Of a stretch of DNA of 64,000 nucleotides, positions 44,411 to 52,904 are shown one piece after another. The first letter of the stretch is position 1. Each line of letters begins with the position of its first letter. Below the pieces are notes generated by a model that was not told where the DNA came from, made no database searches, and saw only the letters and a program-made list of their open reading frames with translations. The stretch is from Bradyrhizobium algeriense (lineage in GTDB: Bacteria > Pseudomonadota > Alphaproteobacteria > Rhizobiales > Xanthobacteraceae). The stretch lies in NCBI RefSeq assembly GCF_036924595.1, contig NZ_JAZHRV010000001.1, positions 4,526,001 to 4,590,000 on the forward strand, written 5' to 3'. A program made the position numbers and the translations under genes.

Positions 44411-45379
44411 ATGTCCGATGCAGCATCGCACTCAGCCGGCTGGCGCCCAGCCACCTATTATCCCGATCCGGCCATCCATGCATTCGATCCGCGGTTCGAG
44501 AAATACTGGCTCAAGCTGTCGGCGGTGGAGCGGCTGACCACCGGTCTGCGCTGGGCCGAAGGGCCGGTGTGGTTCGGCGACGGGCGGTATCTGCTCTGCA
44601 GCGACATTCCGAACCAGCGTATCCTCAAGTGGGAAGAGGAGACCGGCGCGGTCAGCATCTTCCGCAAGCCCTCCAACTTCGCCAATGGCAACACCCGCGA
44701 CCGTCAGGGACGGCTGGTCACCTGCGAGCACGGCGGCCGCCGCGTCACCCGCACCGAATATGACGGATCGATCACGGTGCTGATGGATTCCTTCGACGGC
44801 AAGCGGTTGAATTCGCCCAATGATGTGGTCGTCAAATCCGACGGCTCGATCTGGTTCACCGACCCGGTGTTCGGCCTGCTCGGCAATTACGAGGGCTACA
44901 AGGCCGAGCCCGAGATCGACATGAACGTCTACCGGATCGACGGCGCGACCGGAAAGGCCACCATCGTCGCCGAAGGCATTCTCGGGCCCAACGGACTCGC
45001 CTTCTCGCCCGACGAAAAAATCCTCTATGTCATCGAGTCGCGCGGCGTGCCGAACCGCAAGATCCTCGCCTATGACGTCTCGCCTTCCGGCGACAAGCTT
45101 TCCAACAAGCGCGTGTTTGTCGATGCCGGACCAGGCACGCCGGACGGTTTTCGAATAGATATCGACGGCAACCTATGGTGCGGCTGGGGCATGGGCGATC
45201 CCGAACTCGACGGCGTCGTCGTGTTCAGCCCTGATGGCGTGATGATCGGCCGCATCGCGCTACCCGAACGCTGCGCCAACCTCTGCTTCGGCGGCGTGAA
45301 GCGCAACCGCCTGTTCATGGCCGCAAGCCAGTCGATCTACGCGCTCTACGTGAACACGCAGGGCGCTCCGGGCGGATAG
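44411..45379 (+). CDS. SMP-30/gluconolactonase family lactonase
   Basis: 322 residues, six-bladed beta-propeller. Metal ligands of the family are seen as Glu in LRWAEGPVWF, Asn in RLNSPNDVVV, a second Asn in GPNGLAF and Asp in GTPDGFRIDIDGNLW. These enzymes hydrolyse sugar-acid lactones. It is adjacent to, and divergent from, the uronate-dehydrogenase-like gene, and near a sugar-acid dehydratase, so opening an aldono- or aldarolactone is likely. There is no signal peptide, so it is cytoplasmic. Confidence 0.9.
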   Translation: MSDAASHSAGWRPATYYPDPAIHAFDPRFEKYWLKLSAVERLTTGLRWAEGPVWFGDGRYLLCSDIPNQRILKWEEETGAVSIFRKPSNFANGNTRDRQGRLVTCEHGGRRVTRTEYDGSITVLMDSFDGKRLNSPNDVVVKSDGSIWFTDPVFGLLGNYEGYKAEPEIDMNVYRIDGATGKATIVAEGILGPNGLAFSPDEKILYVIESRGVPNRKILAYDVSPSGDKLSNKRVFVDAGPGTPDGFRIDIDGNLWCGWGMGDPELDGVVVFSPDGVMIGRIALPERCANLCFGGVKRNRLFMAASQSIYALYVNTQGAPGG

Positions 45380-45403
45380 GTCCGCGCGCCCTTCAGCGCC
45401 GCC

Positions 45404-46294
45404 TCACCCCTTCTTTTCCTGTGCGTCGGCGGTCTGCTTGGCGAGCGCGTCTTCAAACGCCTTCTCCAGCGTCGCGGCATAGGCGTTGAACTCGCCGGGA
45501 TTGACGAATGGATTGGGCGCGCCATCCGAGATCAGGGCACGCTTGTCCTGCATCCTGTACATTTCCGGATGCGGCGCGAGCAGCACATCCACCTTCATGT
45601 CCTTCGCCCGTGCAAACGTCTTCCGGTAGTCGGCGACGATCCCGGAATAGGTCGGGTTGGGGACGAGGCGGTTCAGCGCCACGGTGCCGCTGCAGAAAAT
45701 GAGGACGGATCGCGTTGCGTCGCCATCCCCGACGGAGAATTCCCAGCTCGTGCAGCCCGGCGAATGACCGGGGGTTTCGCGGGCGGTCAGCGTGACGTCA
45801 CCTATCTTGACCTTATCGCCTTCGCGCACCATGCGATCCACCTTCACCGGCGGAAAATTGAGCGCCGTATCTTCCTGCGCGCCCGGATAGTAGCCGCCTT
45901 CGAGCAACGGCTTGTCGGCTTCGCCCGCGACCATCTGGGCGCCGCTGGCCTGCTTCAATTCGGCAAGGCCGCCGGTGTGATCGATATGCGCATGGGTGTT
46001 GACGAGGTATTTGATGTCGGTGATCTTGAAGCCCAGTTTCTCGATGTTCGCCTTGATCTGCGACGTTGCCTCCGGCATCACCGTATCCACCAGGATATGG
46101 CCCTGCGGCGACGTGATCAGGTAGGACGCCAGGCCGTCGGTTCCGACATAATAGACGTTGCCGATCATCTTGAACGGCTCGGTTGGTGTGTTCCACTTTA
46201 CCTTGAGCGTCTCAAGCAGATCCTTGACGGTCTGGGCCTGCACTGTCCCGGCAAGCGGCAGCAGCGCGACGAGCGCAACGACGATTTTCTTCAC
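45404..46294 (-). CDS. Subclass B3 metallo-beta-lactamase-like hydrolase, exported
   Basis: 296 residues. A signal peptide (KKIVVALVALLPLAGTVQA-Q) leads to an MBL fold. Zinc ligands follow the B3 pattern: His101, His103, Asp105 and His106 in HAHIDH, His177 in TPGHSPG and His242 in LAPHPEM. The segment TYSGIVADYRKTF is also typical of B3 proteins. B3 enzymes hydrolyse beta-lactams in the periplasm, but many environmental homologues are untested or act on other substrates. GTG 46294 is chosen because GGAGG lies six bases upstream; the ATG at 46300 would abut it. Confidence 0.86.
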   Translation of the reverse strand: MKKIVVALVALLPLAGTVQAQTVKDLLETLKVKWNTPTEPFKMIGNVYYVGTDGLASYLITSPQGHILVDTVMPEATSQIKANIEKLGFKITDIKYLVNTHAHIDHTGGLAELKQASGAQMVAGEADKPLLEGGYYPGAQEDTALNFPPVKVDRMVREGDKVKIGDVTLTARETPGHSPGCTSWEFSVGDGDATRSVLIFCSGTVALNRLVPNPTYSGIVADYRKTFARAKDMKVDVLLAPHPEMYRMQDKRALISDGAPNPFVNPGEFNAYAATLEKAFEDALAKQTADAQEKKG

Positions 46295-46371
46295 GGGCAT
46301 CCTCCGTCTTTTCTTGTTGCATCGTCGCCGTGTCGGCATCGACGTGTCTTAGCCTGACGATGATTCTGGTC

Positions 46372-46405
46372 AAAAAAATGCCGGCCGCTTTTTGGCAGCC
46401 GGCAT
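46372..46405 (-). terminator. Rho-independent terminator after the aldehyde dehydrogenase gene
   Basis: On the minus strand ATGCCGGC pairs with GCCGGCAT across a 12-base loop and is followed by a run of seven T. It lies about 30 bases beyond the aldehyde dehydrogenase stop. Confidence 0.85.
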
Positions 46406-46436
46406 CTTTCACGATCGGCGCGAGCGCCGCATCAAT

Positions 46437-47867
46437 TTACGCCGCGTTGTAGCCGGCGACCGCCTTCACCTCGAGATATTCCTCAAGGCCGTACTTGCCC
46501 CACTCGCGGCCGTTGCCGGACTGCTTGTAGCCGCCGAACGGCGCGGTGCGGTCGTTCGGCACGCCCTGCAGGTTGATGTTGCCGGCGCGGATCTGGCGGG
46601 CCACGCGGCGCGCGCTTTCCACCGTATCGCCGGAGACGTAACCGGCGAGACCATAGGGCGTGTCATTGGCGATCTTCACCGCATCGGCTTCATCCTTGGC
46701 GCCGATGATGGTCAACACGGGTCCGAAGATTTCTTCGCGGGCAATCGTCATGTCGTTGGTGACGTCGGCGAATATGGTCGGGCGCACATAGAAGCCCTTG
46801 TTGACGCCTTCGGGGAGACCGGGACCGCCGGCGACGAGGGTCGCGCCTTCATCGATGCCCTTCTTGATCAGCGCCTGGATCTTGTCCCACTGGATGCGCG
46901 ACACGACCGGGCCGATGGTGGTGCCTTCGGCGCGCGGATCGCCCGCCTTGGTCTTGTCGGCGACGCCCTTGGCGATTGCGGCCACTTCCTTCATCTTCGA
47001 CAGCGGCACGATCATCCGCGACGGCGCGTTGCACGACTGTCCGGAGTTGTTGAACATGTGCATCACGCCGCCGGTGACGGCCTTGGTGAGGTCGGCGCCT
47101 TCGAGGATGACGTTCGGCGACTTGCCGCCCAGTTCCTGGCTGACGCGCTTCACCGTCGGCGCCGCGCGCTTGGCGACGTCGACGCCGGCGCGGGTCGAGC
47201 CGGTGAACGAGATCATGTCGATATCAGGATGCTCGGCCATCGCGGCGCCGACTTCGGGCCCGAGACCGTTGAGCAGATTGAACACGCCCTTCGGCACGCC
47301 CGCTTCATGCAGGATTTCGGCGAAGATCAACGCCGAGGTCGGCGTGAATTCCGAGGGCTTGAGGATCATGGTGCAGCCGGCGGCGAGTGCGGGCGCGACC
47401 TTGCAGGCGATCTGGTTGAGCGGCCAGTTCCACGGCGTGATCATGCCGATGACGCCGATCGGCTCACGCACCACGACGGCAGTGCCGACGTTTTCCTCGA
47501 AATGATAGTTCTTGAGCACTTCGAGCGTGGAGGCGATGTGGCCAAGTCCGGCACCGGCCTGCAGGCGTTCGGCCATCGGCAGCGGCGCACCCATCTCGTC
47601 GGACACGGCGGCGCCGATGTCCTTCATGCGGGTCTTGTAGATCTCGATGATCTTCTCGAACAGCGCGATGCGCTCCTCGCGGCTGGTCTGCGAATAGGTC
47701 ACGAAGGCGCGTTTGGCGGCGGCCACGGCCTTGTCGAGGTCGGCCTTGGAGCCGAGCGCAACTTCGTACATCGCTTCTTCGGTCGCCGGATTGACGACGG
47801 GCGTGGACTTCTTGACGGCCGGATCGACCCAGGCGCCATCGATGTAGAATTGCATGCGATTGACCAT
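46437..47867 (-). CDS. NAD(P)-dependent aldehyde dehydrogenase
   Basis: 476 residues of the ALDH superfamily. TPWNWPLNQIACKVAPALAAG and LKPSEFTP bind cofactor, FTGSTRAG and QELGGKSPNV carry the general-base Glu, and the catalytic Cys279 lies in NSGQSCNAPSR; EEIFGPVL and FGGYKQSGNGREWG complete the pattern. It oxidises an aldehyde to the acid. AGAGG six bases before ATG 47867 supports the start. It stands alone, bounded by its terminator and by the composite repeat at 48035. Substrate unknown. Confidence 0.94.
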   Translation of the reverse strand: MVNRMQFYIDGAWVDPAVKKSTPVVNPATEEAMYEVALGSKADLDKAVAAAKRAFVTYSQTSREERIALFEKIIEIYKTRMKDIGAAVSDEMGAPLPMAERLQAGAGLGHIASTLEVLKNYHFEENVGTAVVVREPIGVIGMITPWNWPLNQIACKVAPALAAGCTMILKPSEFTPTSALIFAEILHEAGVPKGVFNLLNGLGPEVGAAMAEHPDIDMISFTGSTRAGVDVAKRAAPTVKRVSQELGGKSPNVILEGADLTKAVTGGVMHMFNNSGQSCNAPSRMIVPLSKMKEVAAIAKGVADKTKAGDPRAEGTTIGPVVSRIQWDKIQALIKKGIDEGATLVAGGPGLPEGVNKGFYVRPTIFADVTNDMTIAREEIFGPVLTIIGAKDEADAVKIANDTPYGLAGYVSGDTVESARRVARQIRAGNINLQGVPNDRTAPFGGYKQSGNGREWGKYGLEEYLEVKAVAGYNAA

Positions 47868-48034
47868 CGGAAACCTCTTTATCTCGGAGCAATGGAGGGG
47901 GAACGGTAGCATTCGGCAGGCATCCTTGCACGAAAGCCAGGGCAGTTGAACCCGCCATATGCGGGGTGCCGCGATGCGGCAGGCGCTGGATATAAGATCA
48001 CCGGCGCGACGGTGGCAAGGTGCGGCGTTCTTCG

Positions 48035-48225
48035 TATCCTCCCCTGAAGGGGTCCGAGACGAGCGAAGCTCGCTCGTGGATCGGTTCGCATGCAATGCGA
48101 ACCGAAGTGGGGTGACGGTCTCTCCGCGCGGGCACTGTTGGACGTGGAGAGACCGTCACCCCACCCCGACGAACATCTCGCTTCGCAAGATGTTCGTCGA
48201 CCCGCCCCCTCCAGGGGCGGGTAAA
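48035..48225. repeat. Composite array of consecutive perfect hairpins
   Basis: This fills most of the 363-base gap between two co-directional genes. In order: a CCCCT/AGGGG hairpin; ACGAGCGA/TCGCTCGT (48059-48077); CGGTTCGCAT/ATGCGAACCG (48082-48104); an 18-bp arm pair TGGGGTGACGGTCTCTCC with its exact inverse (48108-48125 and 48146-48163); CGACGAACATCT/AGATGTTCGTCG; and a CCCGCCCC/GGGGCGGG hairpin. No coding sequence is credible. Confidence 0.88.
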
Positions 48226-48230
48226 CAAGA

Positions 48231-50603
48231 TCACACCGCCATCTTGCGGTGCCGCACCGGCGCGCCGACGGTCAGGCTTTCCGCTGCATCGATGATGGCG
48301 TTGGCGTCGATGCCGTAGTGGCGGTAGAGGTCGCGAATTGTACCGGTCTGGCCGAACTGCTCGACGCCGAGGGCCTCGAGGCGGTGGCCGCGCACGCTGC
48401 CGAGCCAGCCGAGCGCGGCTGGATGGCCGTCGATCACGGTCACGATGCCGCAATCGCGCGGCAACGGCGCCAGCAGCTTTTCGACATGGCTGAGATACTG
48501 GATGCCACGGCGGTCGCGCCGCAAATTCCGCGCGGCGGACCATCCGGCATGCAGCCGGTCGGCCGAGGTTATCGCCAGTAAACCGACATCGCGGTGGCTT
48601 TCGCCGATGAAGCCCACCGCCTCGATCGCCTCCGGCGCCACCGCGCCGGAATAAGCGATCACGATGTCGCAGTTCGGGCCCGGCTCGCGCAGCCAGTAGG
48701 CGCCCTCGGTGATGTCGCTTTGCAGCTCCGGCGCCATGATGCGCTGCGGCTGGTCCAGCGTGCGGGTCGATAGCCGCAAGTACACGGAACCGCCCTCGCC
48801 GGCTTCGCGCTGCATGTGGCGAAAACCCCATCCCATGATCACGGCAAGTTCATCGACAAAGGCCGGTTCGAACGAGGCCAGCCCATCCTGCGCCATGCCG
48901 ATCAGCGGCGTGGCGATCGACTGATGCGCACCGCCCTCCGGCGCCAGTGTGATGCCGGACGGCGTCGCCACCACCATGAAGCGGGCGTCCTGGTAGCAGG
49001 CGTAGTTCAGCGCATCGAGGCCGCGCTCGATGAAGGGATCGTACAGCGTGCCGACCGGCAGCAGCCGTTCGCCATTGATCGCGTGCGACAACCCAAGCGC
49101 CGAGAGCATGATGAACAGGTTCATCTCGGCAATGCCGAGTTCCAGATGCTGCCCCCTGGGCGAATAATCCCAGTTGAAGGTCGACGGGATTTTCTCCTGC
49201 CGGAACAGATCGTGGTTTTCGGCCTTGGCAAACAGGCCGCGGCGGTTGACCCAGGCGCCGAGATTGGTCGAGACGGTGACATCGGGCGACGCGGTGACGA
49301 TCCGCGCGGCGAGTTCGCTGTCGCCGCGCGCGAGCTCGTTGAGCACCAGCCCAAAGCCCTGTTGGGTCGACATCTGCGCCGCCGGCTTGAAGGTGAGCTG
49401 TTGCGGAACGTCGATCACGGGCGCAGTGAGACGGCGGCGGCCTTCCTGGTTGAAGGGCGCTGCCGCCAAAAATGCTTCGAGCTCGGCCGGCAGCTGCGAC
49501 AGGCCTTCGAACCTGTCCCATTCATGGCCGGGACGGATGTTCTGCGCGGCGCGCCACTTCTCCATCTGCGCGACCGTCATCAGGCCCGCATGATTGTCCT
49601 TGTGGCCCTGCATCGGCAGGCCGACACCCTTGATGGTGTAGGCGATGAAGCAGACGGGCCGGTCGTGATCGATGGCTTCAAAGGCCTCGATCATGCTGGC
49701 CATGTCGTGGCCGCCGAGATTGGACATCAATGCCAGCAGTTCGTCGTCGCTGCGACGATCGATCAGTTGCGATACTTGCCCCTGATCGCCGATGTCGTCC
49801 TGCAGATGCTTGCGGAAGGCTGCGCCACCCTGGAAGCACAGCGCCGCATACATCTGGTTCGGGCAATTATCGATCCAGCGCCGCAAAGCTTCGCCGCCGG
49901 GTTCGGCGAATGCCGCCTGCATCAGGCGGCCGTATTTCACGATCACGACCTCCCAGCCGAAATTTCGGAACATGCTCTCGAACTTCGCCCACAGCCCTTC
50001 GCGCACGACGGCATCGAGGCTCTGGCGGTTGTAATCCACCACCCACCAGGTGTTGCGCAGGCCGTGCTTCCAGCCCTCCAGCAGCGCCTCAAAAATGTTG
50101 CCCTCGTCCATCTCGGCATCGCCGACGAGCGCGATCATCCGTCCCTCGGGCCGGTCCTTCATCCAGCCATGCGCGGTGATGTAGTCCTGCACCAGCGAGG
50201 AGAACAGGGTTTGCGCGACGCCGAGACCGACCGAGCCGGTGGAGAAATCGACGTCGTCGGCATCCTTGGTGCGCGAGGGATAGGATTGCGCGCCCTTGTA
50301 GCCGCGGAAATTCTCCAGCTTCTCGCGGGCCTGATGGCCGAACAGATACTGGATGGCGTGGAACACCGGGCTCGCATGCGGCTTCACCGCGACGCGGTCC
50401 TGCGGACGGAGCACCGAGAAATACAGCGCCGACATGATATTGGCGAGCGAGGCGGACGAGGCCTGATGGCCGCCGACCTTCAGACCATCGACATTCGGCC
50501 TGACGTGATTGGCGTGATGGATCATCCACGACGACAGCCAGAGGACCTTGGCCGCCAGCGCGGACAACAGTTCGAGGCGTGCGGGCTCGATGGGCATAGC
50601 CAT
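48231..50603 (-). CDS. Homodimeric 2-oxoacid dehydrogenase E1 (AceE/MdeB-like), transketolase superfamily
   Basis: 790 residues. Thiamine-diphosphate motif GDAEMDEGNIFEALLEGWKHG with the distal Asn in VVDYNRQS, an AceE-like N-terminus (HANHVRPNVDGLKVGGHQAS, VKPHASPVFHAIQYL, DFSTGSVGLGVAQTLF) and a pyrimidine domain with ELGIAEMNLF. It is shorter than AceE (about 890) and resembles MdeB, which I recall as an AceE homologue in Pseudomonas acting on 2-oxobutyrate and controlled by an Lrp-type regulator. Here an Lrp/AsnC gene is divergent, but no methionine gamma-lyase is present. No E2 or E3 genes are adjacent. ATG 50597 has better ribosome-site spacing than 50603. Confidence 0.87.
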   Translation of the reverse strand: MAMPIEPARLELLSALAAKVLWLSSWMIHHANHVRPNVDGLKVGGHQASSASLANIMSALYFSVLRPQDRVAVKPHASPVFHAIQYLFGHQAREKLENFRGYKGAQSYPSRTKDADDVDFSTGSVGLGVAQTLFSSLVQDYITAHGWMKDRPEGRMIALVGDAEMDEGNIFEALLEGWKHGLRNTWWVVDYNRQSLDAVVREGLWAKFESMFRNFGWEVVIVKYGRLMQAAFAEPGGEALRRWIDNCPNQMYAALCFQGGAAFRKHLQDDIGDQGQVSQLIDRRSDDELLALMSNLGGHDMASMIEAFEAIDHDRPVCFIAYTIKGVGLPMQGHKDNHAGLMTVAQMEKWRAAQNIRPGHEWDRFEGLSQLPAELEAFLAAAPFNQEGRRRLTAPVIDVPQQLTFKPAAQMSTQQGFGLVLNELARGDSELAARIVTASPDVTVSTNLGAWVNRRGLFAKAENHDLFRQEKIPSTFNWDYSPRGQHLELGIAEMNLFIMLSALGLSHAINGERLLPVGTLYDPFIERGLDALNYACYQDARFMVVATPSGITLAPEGGAHQSIATPLIGMAQDGLASFEPAFVDELAVIMGWGFRHMQREAGEGGSVYLRLSTRTLDQPQRIMAPELQSDITEGAYWLREPGPNCDIVIAYSGAVAPEAIEAVGFIGESHRDVGLLAITSADRLHAGWSAARNLRRDRRGIQYLSHVEKLLAPLPRDCGIVTVIDGHPAALGWLGSVRGHRLEALGVEQFGQTGTIRDLYRHYGIDANAIIDAAESLTVGAPVRHRKMAV

Positions 50604-50680
50604 GCTCCGGACAGGATCAGTATGCGCCGATTTTAGCGGGCGGCGAGGTGCCAAATTTCTCAATTTCCTGCGACATACCG

Positions 50681-50692
50681 CCCAATATTGGG
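50681..50692. promoter_or_regulatory. Probable Lrp/AsnC operator
   Basis: CCCAATATTGGG is a perfect 12-bp palindrome centred in the 131-base divergent region between the E1 gene and the Lrp/AsnC gene, flanked by A/T-rich DNA (TTTCTCAATTT, ATAATTT). This is the usual place and form for an Lrp-family site. Confidence 0.6.
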
Positions 50693-50734
50693 ATAATTTC
50701 CCACAAACTCCCTCCAAGCCATGAGTTCATCCCA

Positions 50735-51196
50735 ATGCCCCCTCTCGACGTCATCGACCGCAAGATTCTCGGCCTGCTGCAATCCGACAGCCGAATGACC
50801 ATGCAGGAACTGGCCGACAAGGTCGGCCTGTCCGTGTCGCCCTGCCATCGCCGGGTCAAGCTTCTGGAAGAGCGCGGCGTCATCACGCGCTACATCGCGA
50901 CCGTCGACCAGAAGTCGTTGGGGCTCCATGTCAGCGTCTTCATCTCGATCAAGCTGGCGCGGCAGAAGGAAGAGGACCTCAACCGGTTTGCGAAAGCGAT
51001 TTCGAAATGGGACGAGGTGCTGGAATGCTACCTGATGACCGGCAACCGCGACTATCTCCTGCGCGTCGTCGCCGCCGATCTCTCCTCCTATGAAGCATTT
51101 CTGAAAAACAAGCTGACACGGCTGGATGGTATTGCCTCGATCGAGTCGAGCTTTGCGCTGAGCCAGGTGAAGTATTCGATCGCGCTGCCGGTGTGA
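50735..51196 (+). CDS. Lrp/AsnC family transcriptional regulator
   Basis: 153 residues, the normal size. The N-terminal helix-turn-helix (LDVIDRKILGLLQSDSRMTMQELADKVGLSVSPCHRRVKLLEERGVI) and C-terminal RAM ligand domain (VLECYLMTGNRDYLLRVVAADLSSYEAF) are complete. Lrp-type proteins sense amino acids or 2-oxoacids and commonly control a divergent catabolic gene, here the AceE-like E1. A palindrome lies between the two genes. Activation by an amino acid precursor of the E1 substrate is plausible but unproven. Confidence 0.95.
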   Translation: MPPLDVIDRKILGLLQSDSRMTMQELADKVGLSVSPCHRRVKLLEERGVITRYIATVDQKSLGLHVSVFISIKLARQKEEDLNRFAKAISKWDEVLECYLMTGNRDYLLRVVAADLSSYEAFLKNKLTRLDGIASIESSFALSQVKYSIALPV

Positions 51197-51204
51197 CACG
51201 ACAC

Positions 51205-51835
51205 TCTCCACGCCACTGCGAGCGAAGCGAAGCAATCCATTTCACGGCATAACGGACGCATGGATTGCTTCGCGGAGCCTGTCATCGGGCGGCGCTTCGC
51301 GCCGACCCGTTGGCTCGCAATGACGTGATACAGTTTCGCGATCTCGCGGCGCATGGCGCCCGAGGTTTGCTGTCGACTTCCTGCCCTCTTTGTCAGAGGG
51401 CGCAGGGAAGACCGGGTGCTTGCTGCACCCGCGGTCTCGCGTGCGATTTGCACAAACAAAACTGCACACGAGCATACAGGGCAGCGGGAGCATTCCGGCC
51501 TTCCCTGCGCAATGGCTTTACGGCTTACTTCGTGCTCTTCCTGGTGAACGGCTTTCTTGCCACCATCGCCGGCGGGACACCGCGCTCGATCCAATAGGAT
51601 CGATGCGCAACCGCCAACTTAGCGCCAGCACCGCGGCGCCCGAACCACACGACTTCGCCGTACGCTTTCGGCGCGTACGTCTAGCGCGCCTTCTGCGTCC
51701 ATCGCATCTCACTGCACGTTCGTGACGATCGCGAGCGCCCCTCATCTGCCGTGAGACGGGCGGAGTTATGCGAGTGATTTGGGTGAGAACGAAAGCGGAA
51801 TATTTTTGCAAAGAGGGCTGGACAGGTTTTGACTG
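51205..51835. repeat. Degenerate dispersed repeat region with no credible gene
   Basis: It fills most of the 791 bases between the Lrp and LysR genes. The left part has 14-bp inverted arms GCGAAGCAATCCAT (51227-51240) and ATGGATTGCTTCGC (51260-51273), and outer GCGAGC/GCTCGC halves. The rest, including GGCGCCCGAGGTTTGCTGTC and a TATTTTTGCAAAGAGGGCTG end, matches from memory a repeated intergenic sequence in Bradyrhizobium that is often mis-annotated as small hypothetical proteins. Short open frames here look spurious. Confidence 0.7.
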
Positions 51836-51987
51836 ATTTGCCCGTCGTGCCAGTTTGTCGCAGACCGCTGCACGAAGTAGTGCTTGCTTGCAAAGCAAAT
51901 CAGTTCGCAGCAATCGTGGGACCTTGCAATTGCTGCTTGCTCGATCCACCATCCCGAGGGGCGGTATATCAGACGCGGTATATCGAA

Positions 51988-52881
51988 TTGGAACGGTTGG
52001 ACGACCTCGAAGCCTTCCTTGCTGTCATCGAGAAGGGCAGCCAGGCGGCGGCCTCACGGCATCTTCGACGCCCGTTGCAGTCCCTCAACCGGTCGCTGAT
52101 GACGCTGGAGCGCGCCCTCGGCGTCGAACTCGTGAAACGCACCACGCGGCGATCGGAACCGACCGAGGCCGGGCGGGTGTTCTATGAGCGCATCAAGCCG
52201 GCGGTTGCAGAGATCATCGAAGCGCGGGCCGAGGCGGCCAATCTGCGCGGCGAAATTTCCGGCCCGTTGAAAGTCGGTGCGCCCATCCTGTTTGCGTCAT
52301 CCTATGTGGCGCCGATCGTCAGCCGTTTTCTAAATCTCTATCCCAATGTGGATGTCGAACTCCGGGCCTCCGACGAGCAGGCCGATCTCGTTGCCGACGG
52401 CCTCGATATTGCCGTGCGCATCGGTAACTCCATGGATGAATCCCTGATTGCGCGTCGATTGCATTCACTGCGCGTCGTTATCGTTGGCGCGCCATCCTAT
52501 TTCGCCCAACACGGCCGGCCGAAGCACCCAAACGATCTCGAACAGCACGCCTGCATCCTGCGGGCCGCCACTGACGTAATCGACAAATGGCCATTTCGCA
52601 TCGACGGCGAGCTCCAGTCGGTCAAGGTGCACGGTCGCTTTCGTTCGAACAGCGCCGCTTCGATCCGCGCGGCGGCGAGCGAAGGCACCGGCCTTGCGCT
52701 GCTACCGCTATGGCAGATCAGCGATCTCGTCGCGCAGGGTGCGCTTGCAATCGTGCTACCGGAATTTGAAACCGAGGGCATGCCGATCCAGCTCGTCTGG
52801 CCGCCGACGCGGGCGCCGCTGGAACGCGTCCGTCGGTTCGTGGATTTTCTGGCGAGCAGCCTGAAGACCGATCTGCTTTAG
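51988..52881 (+). CDS. LysR family transcriptional regulator
   Basis: 297 residues from TTG 51988. The N-terminal winged helix starts ERLDDLEAFLAVIEKGSQAAASRHLRRPLQSLNRSLMTLERALG, and the effector domain (GPLKVGAPILFASSYVAPIV, LVADGLDIAVRIG, GTGLALLPLW) is full-length. No ATG or GTG lies at the domain edge; the TTG codons at 51988 and 51997 are the best starts, just beyond repeat DNA, so the promoter may lie inside the repeat. It converges on the FAD oxidase gene 23 bases away. Its targets are unknown. Confidence 0.87.
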   Translation: MERLDDLEAFLAVIEKGSQAAASRHLRRPLQSLNRSLMTLERALGVELVKRTTRRSEPTEAGRVFYERIKPAVAEIIEARAEAANLRGEISGPLKVGAPILFASSYVAPIVSRFLNLYPNVDVELRASDEQADLVADGLDIAVRIGNSMDESLIARRLHSLRVVIVGAPSYFAQHGRPKHPNDLEQHACILRAATDVIDKWPFRIDGELQSVKVHGRFRSNSAASIRAAASEGTGLALLPLWQISDLVAQGALAIVLPEFETEGMPIQLVWPPTRAPLERVRRFVDFLASSLKTDLL

Positions 52882-52904
52882 GACCCCGCAAAAACGCCCG
52901 CGCG

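Noticed and set aside
46392..47909. A 505-codon open frame opposite the aldehyde dehydrogenase
   Set aside because: It mirrors the dehydrogenase codon pattern and has no recognisable domain; the minus-strand gene has all catalytic motifs.
48816..50636. A 606-codon open frame opposite the AceE-like E1 gene
   Set aside because: Low-complexity antisense composition and complete overlap with a clear enzyme gene.
51353..51725. Small open frames that look like hypothetical proteins
   Set aside because: They lie in a repeat sequence, overlap one another in several frames, and lack ribosome sites.
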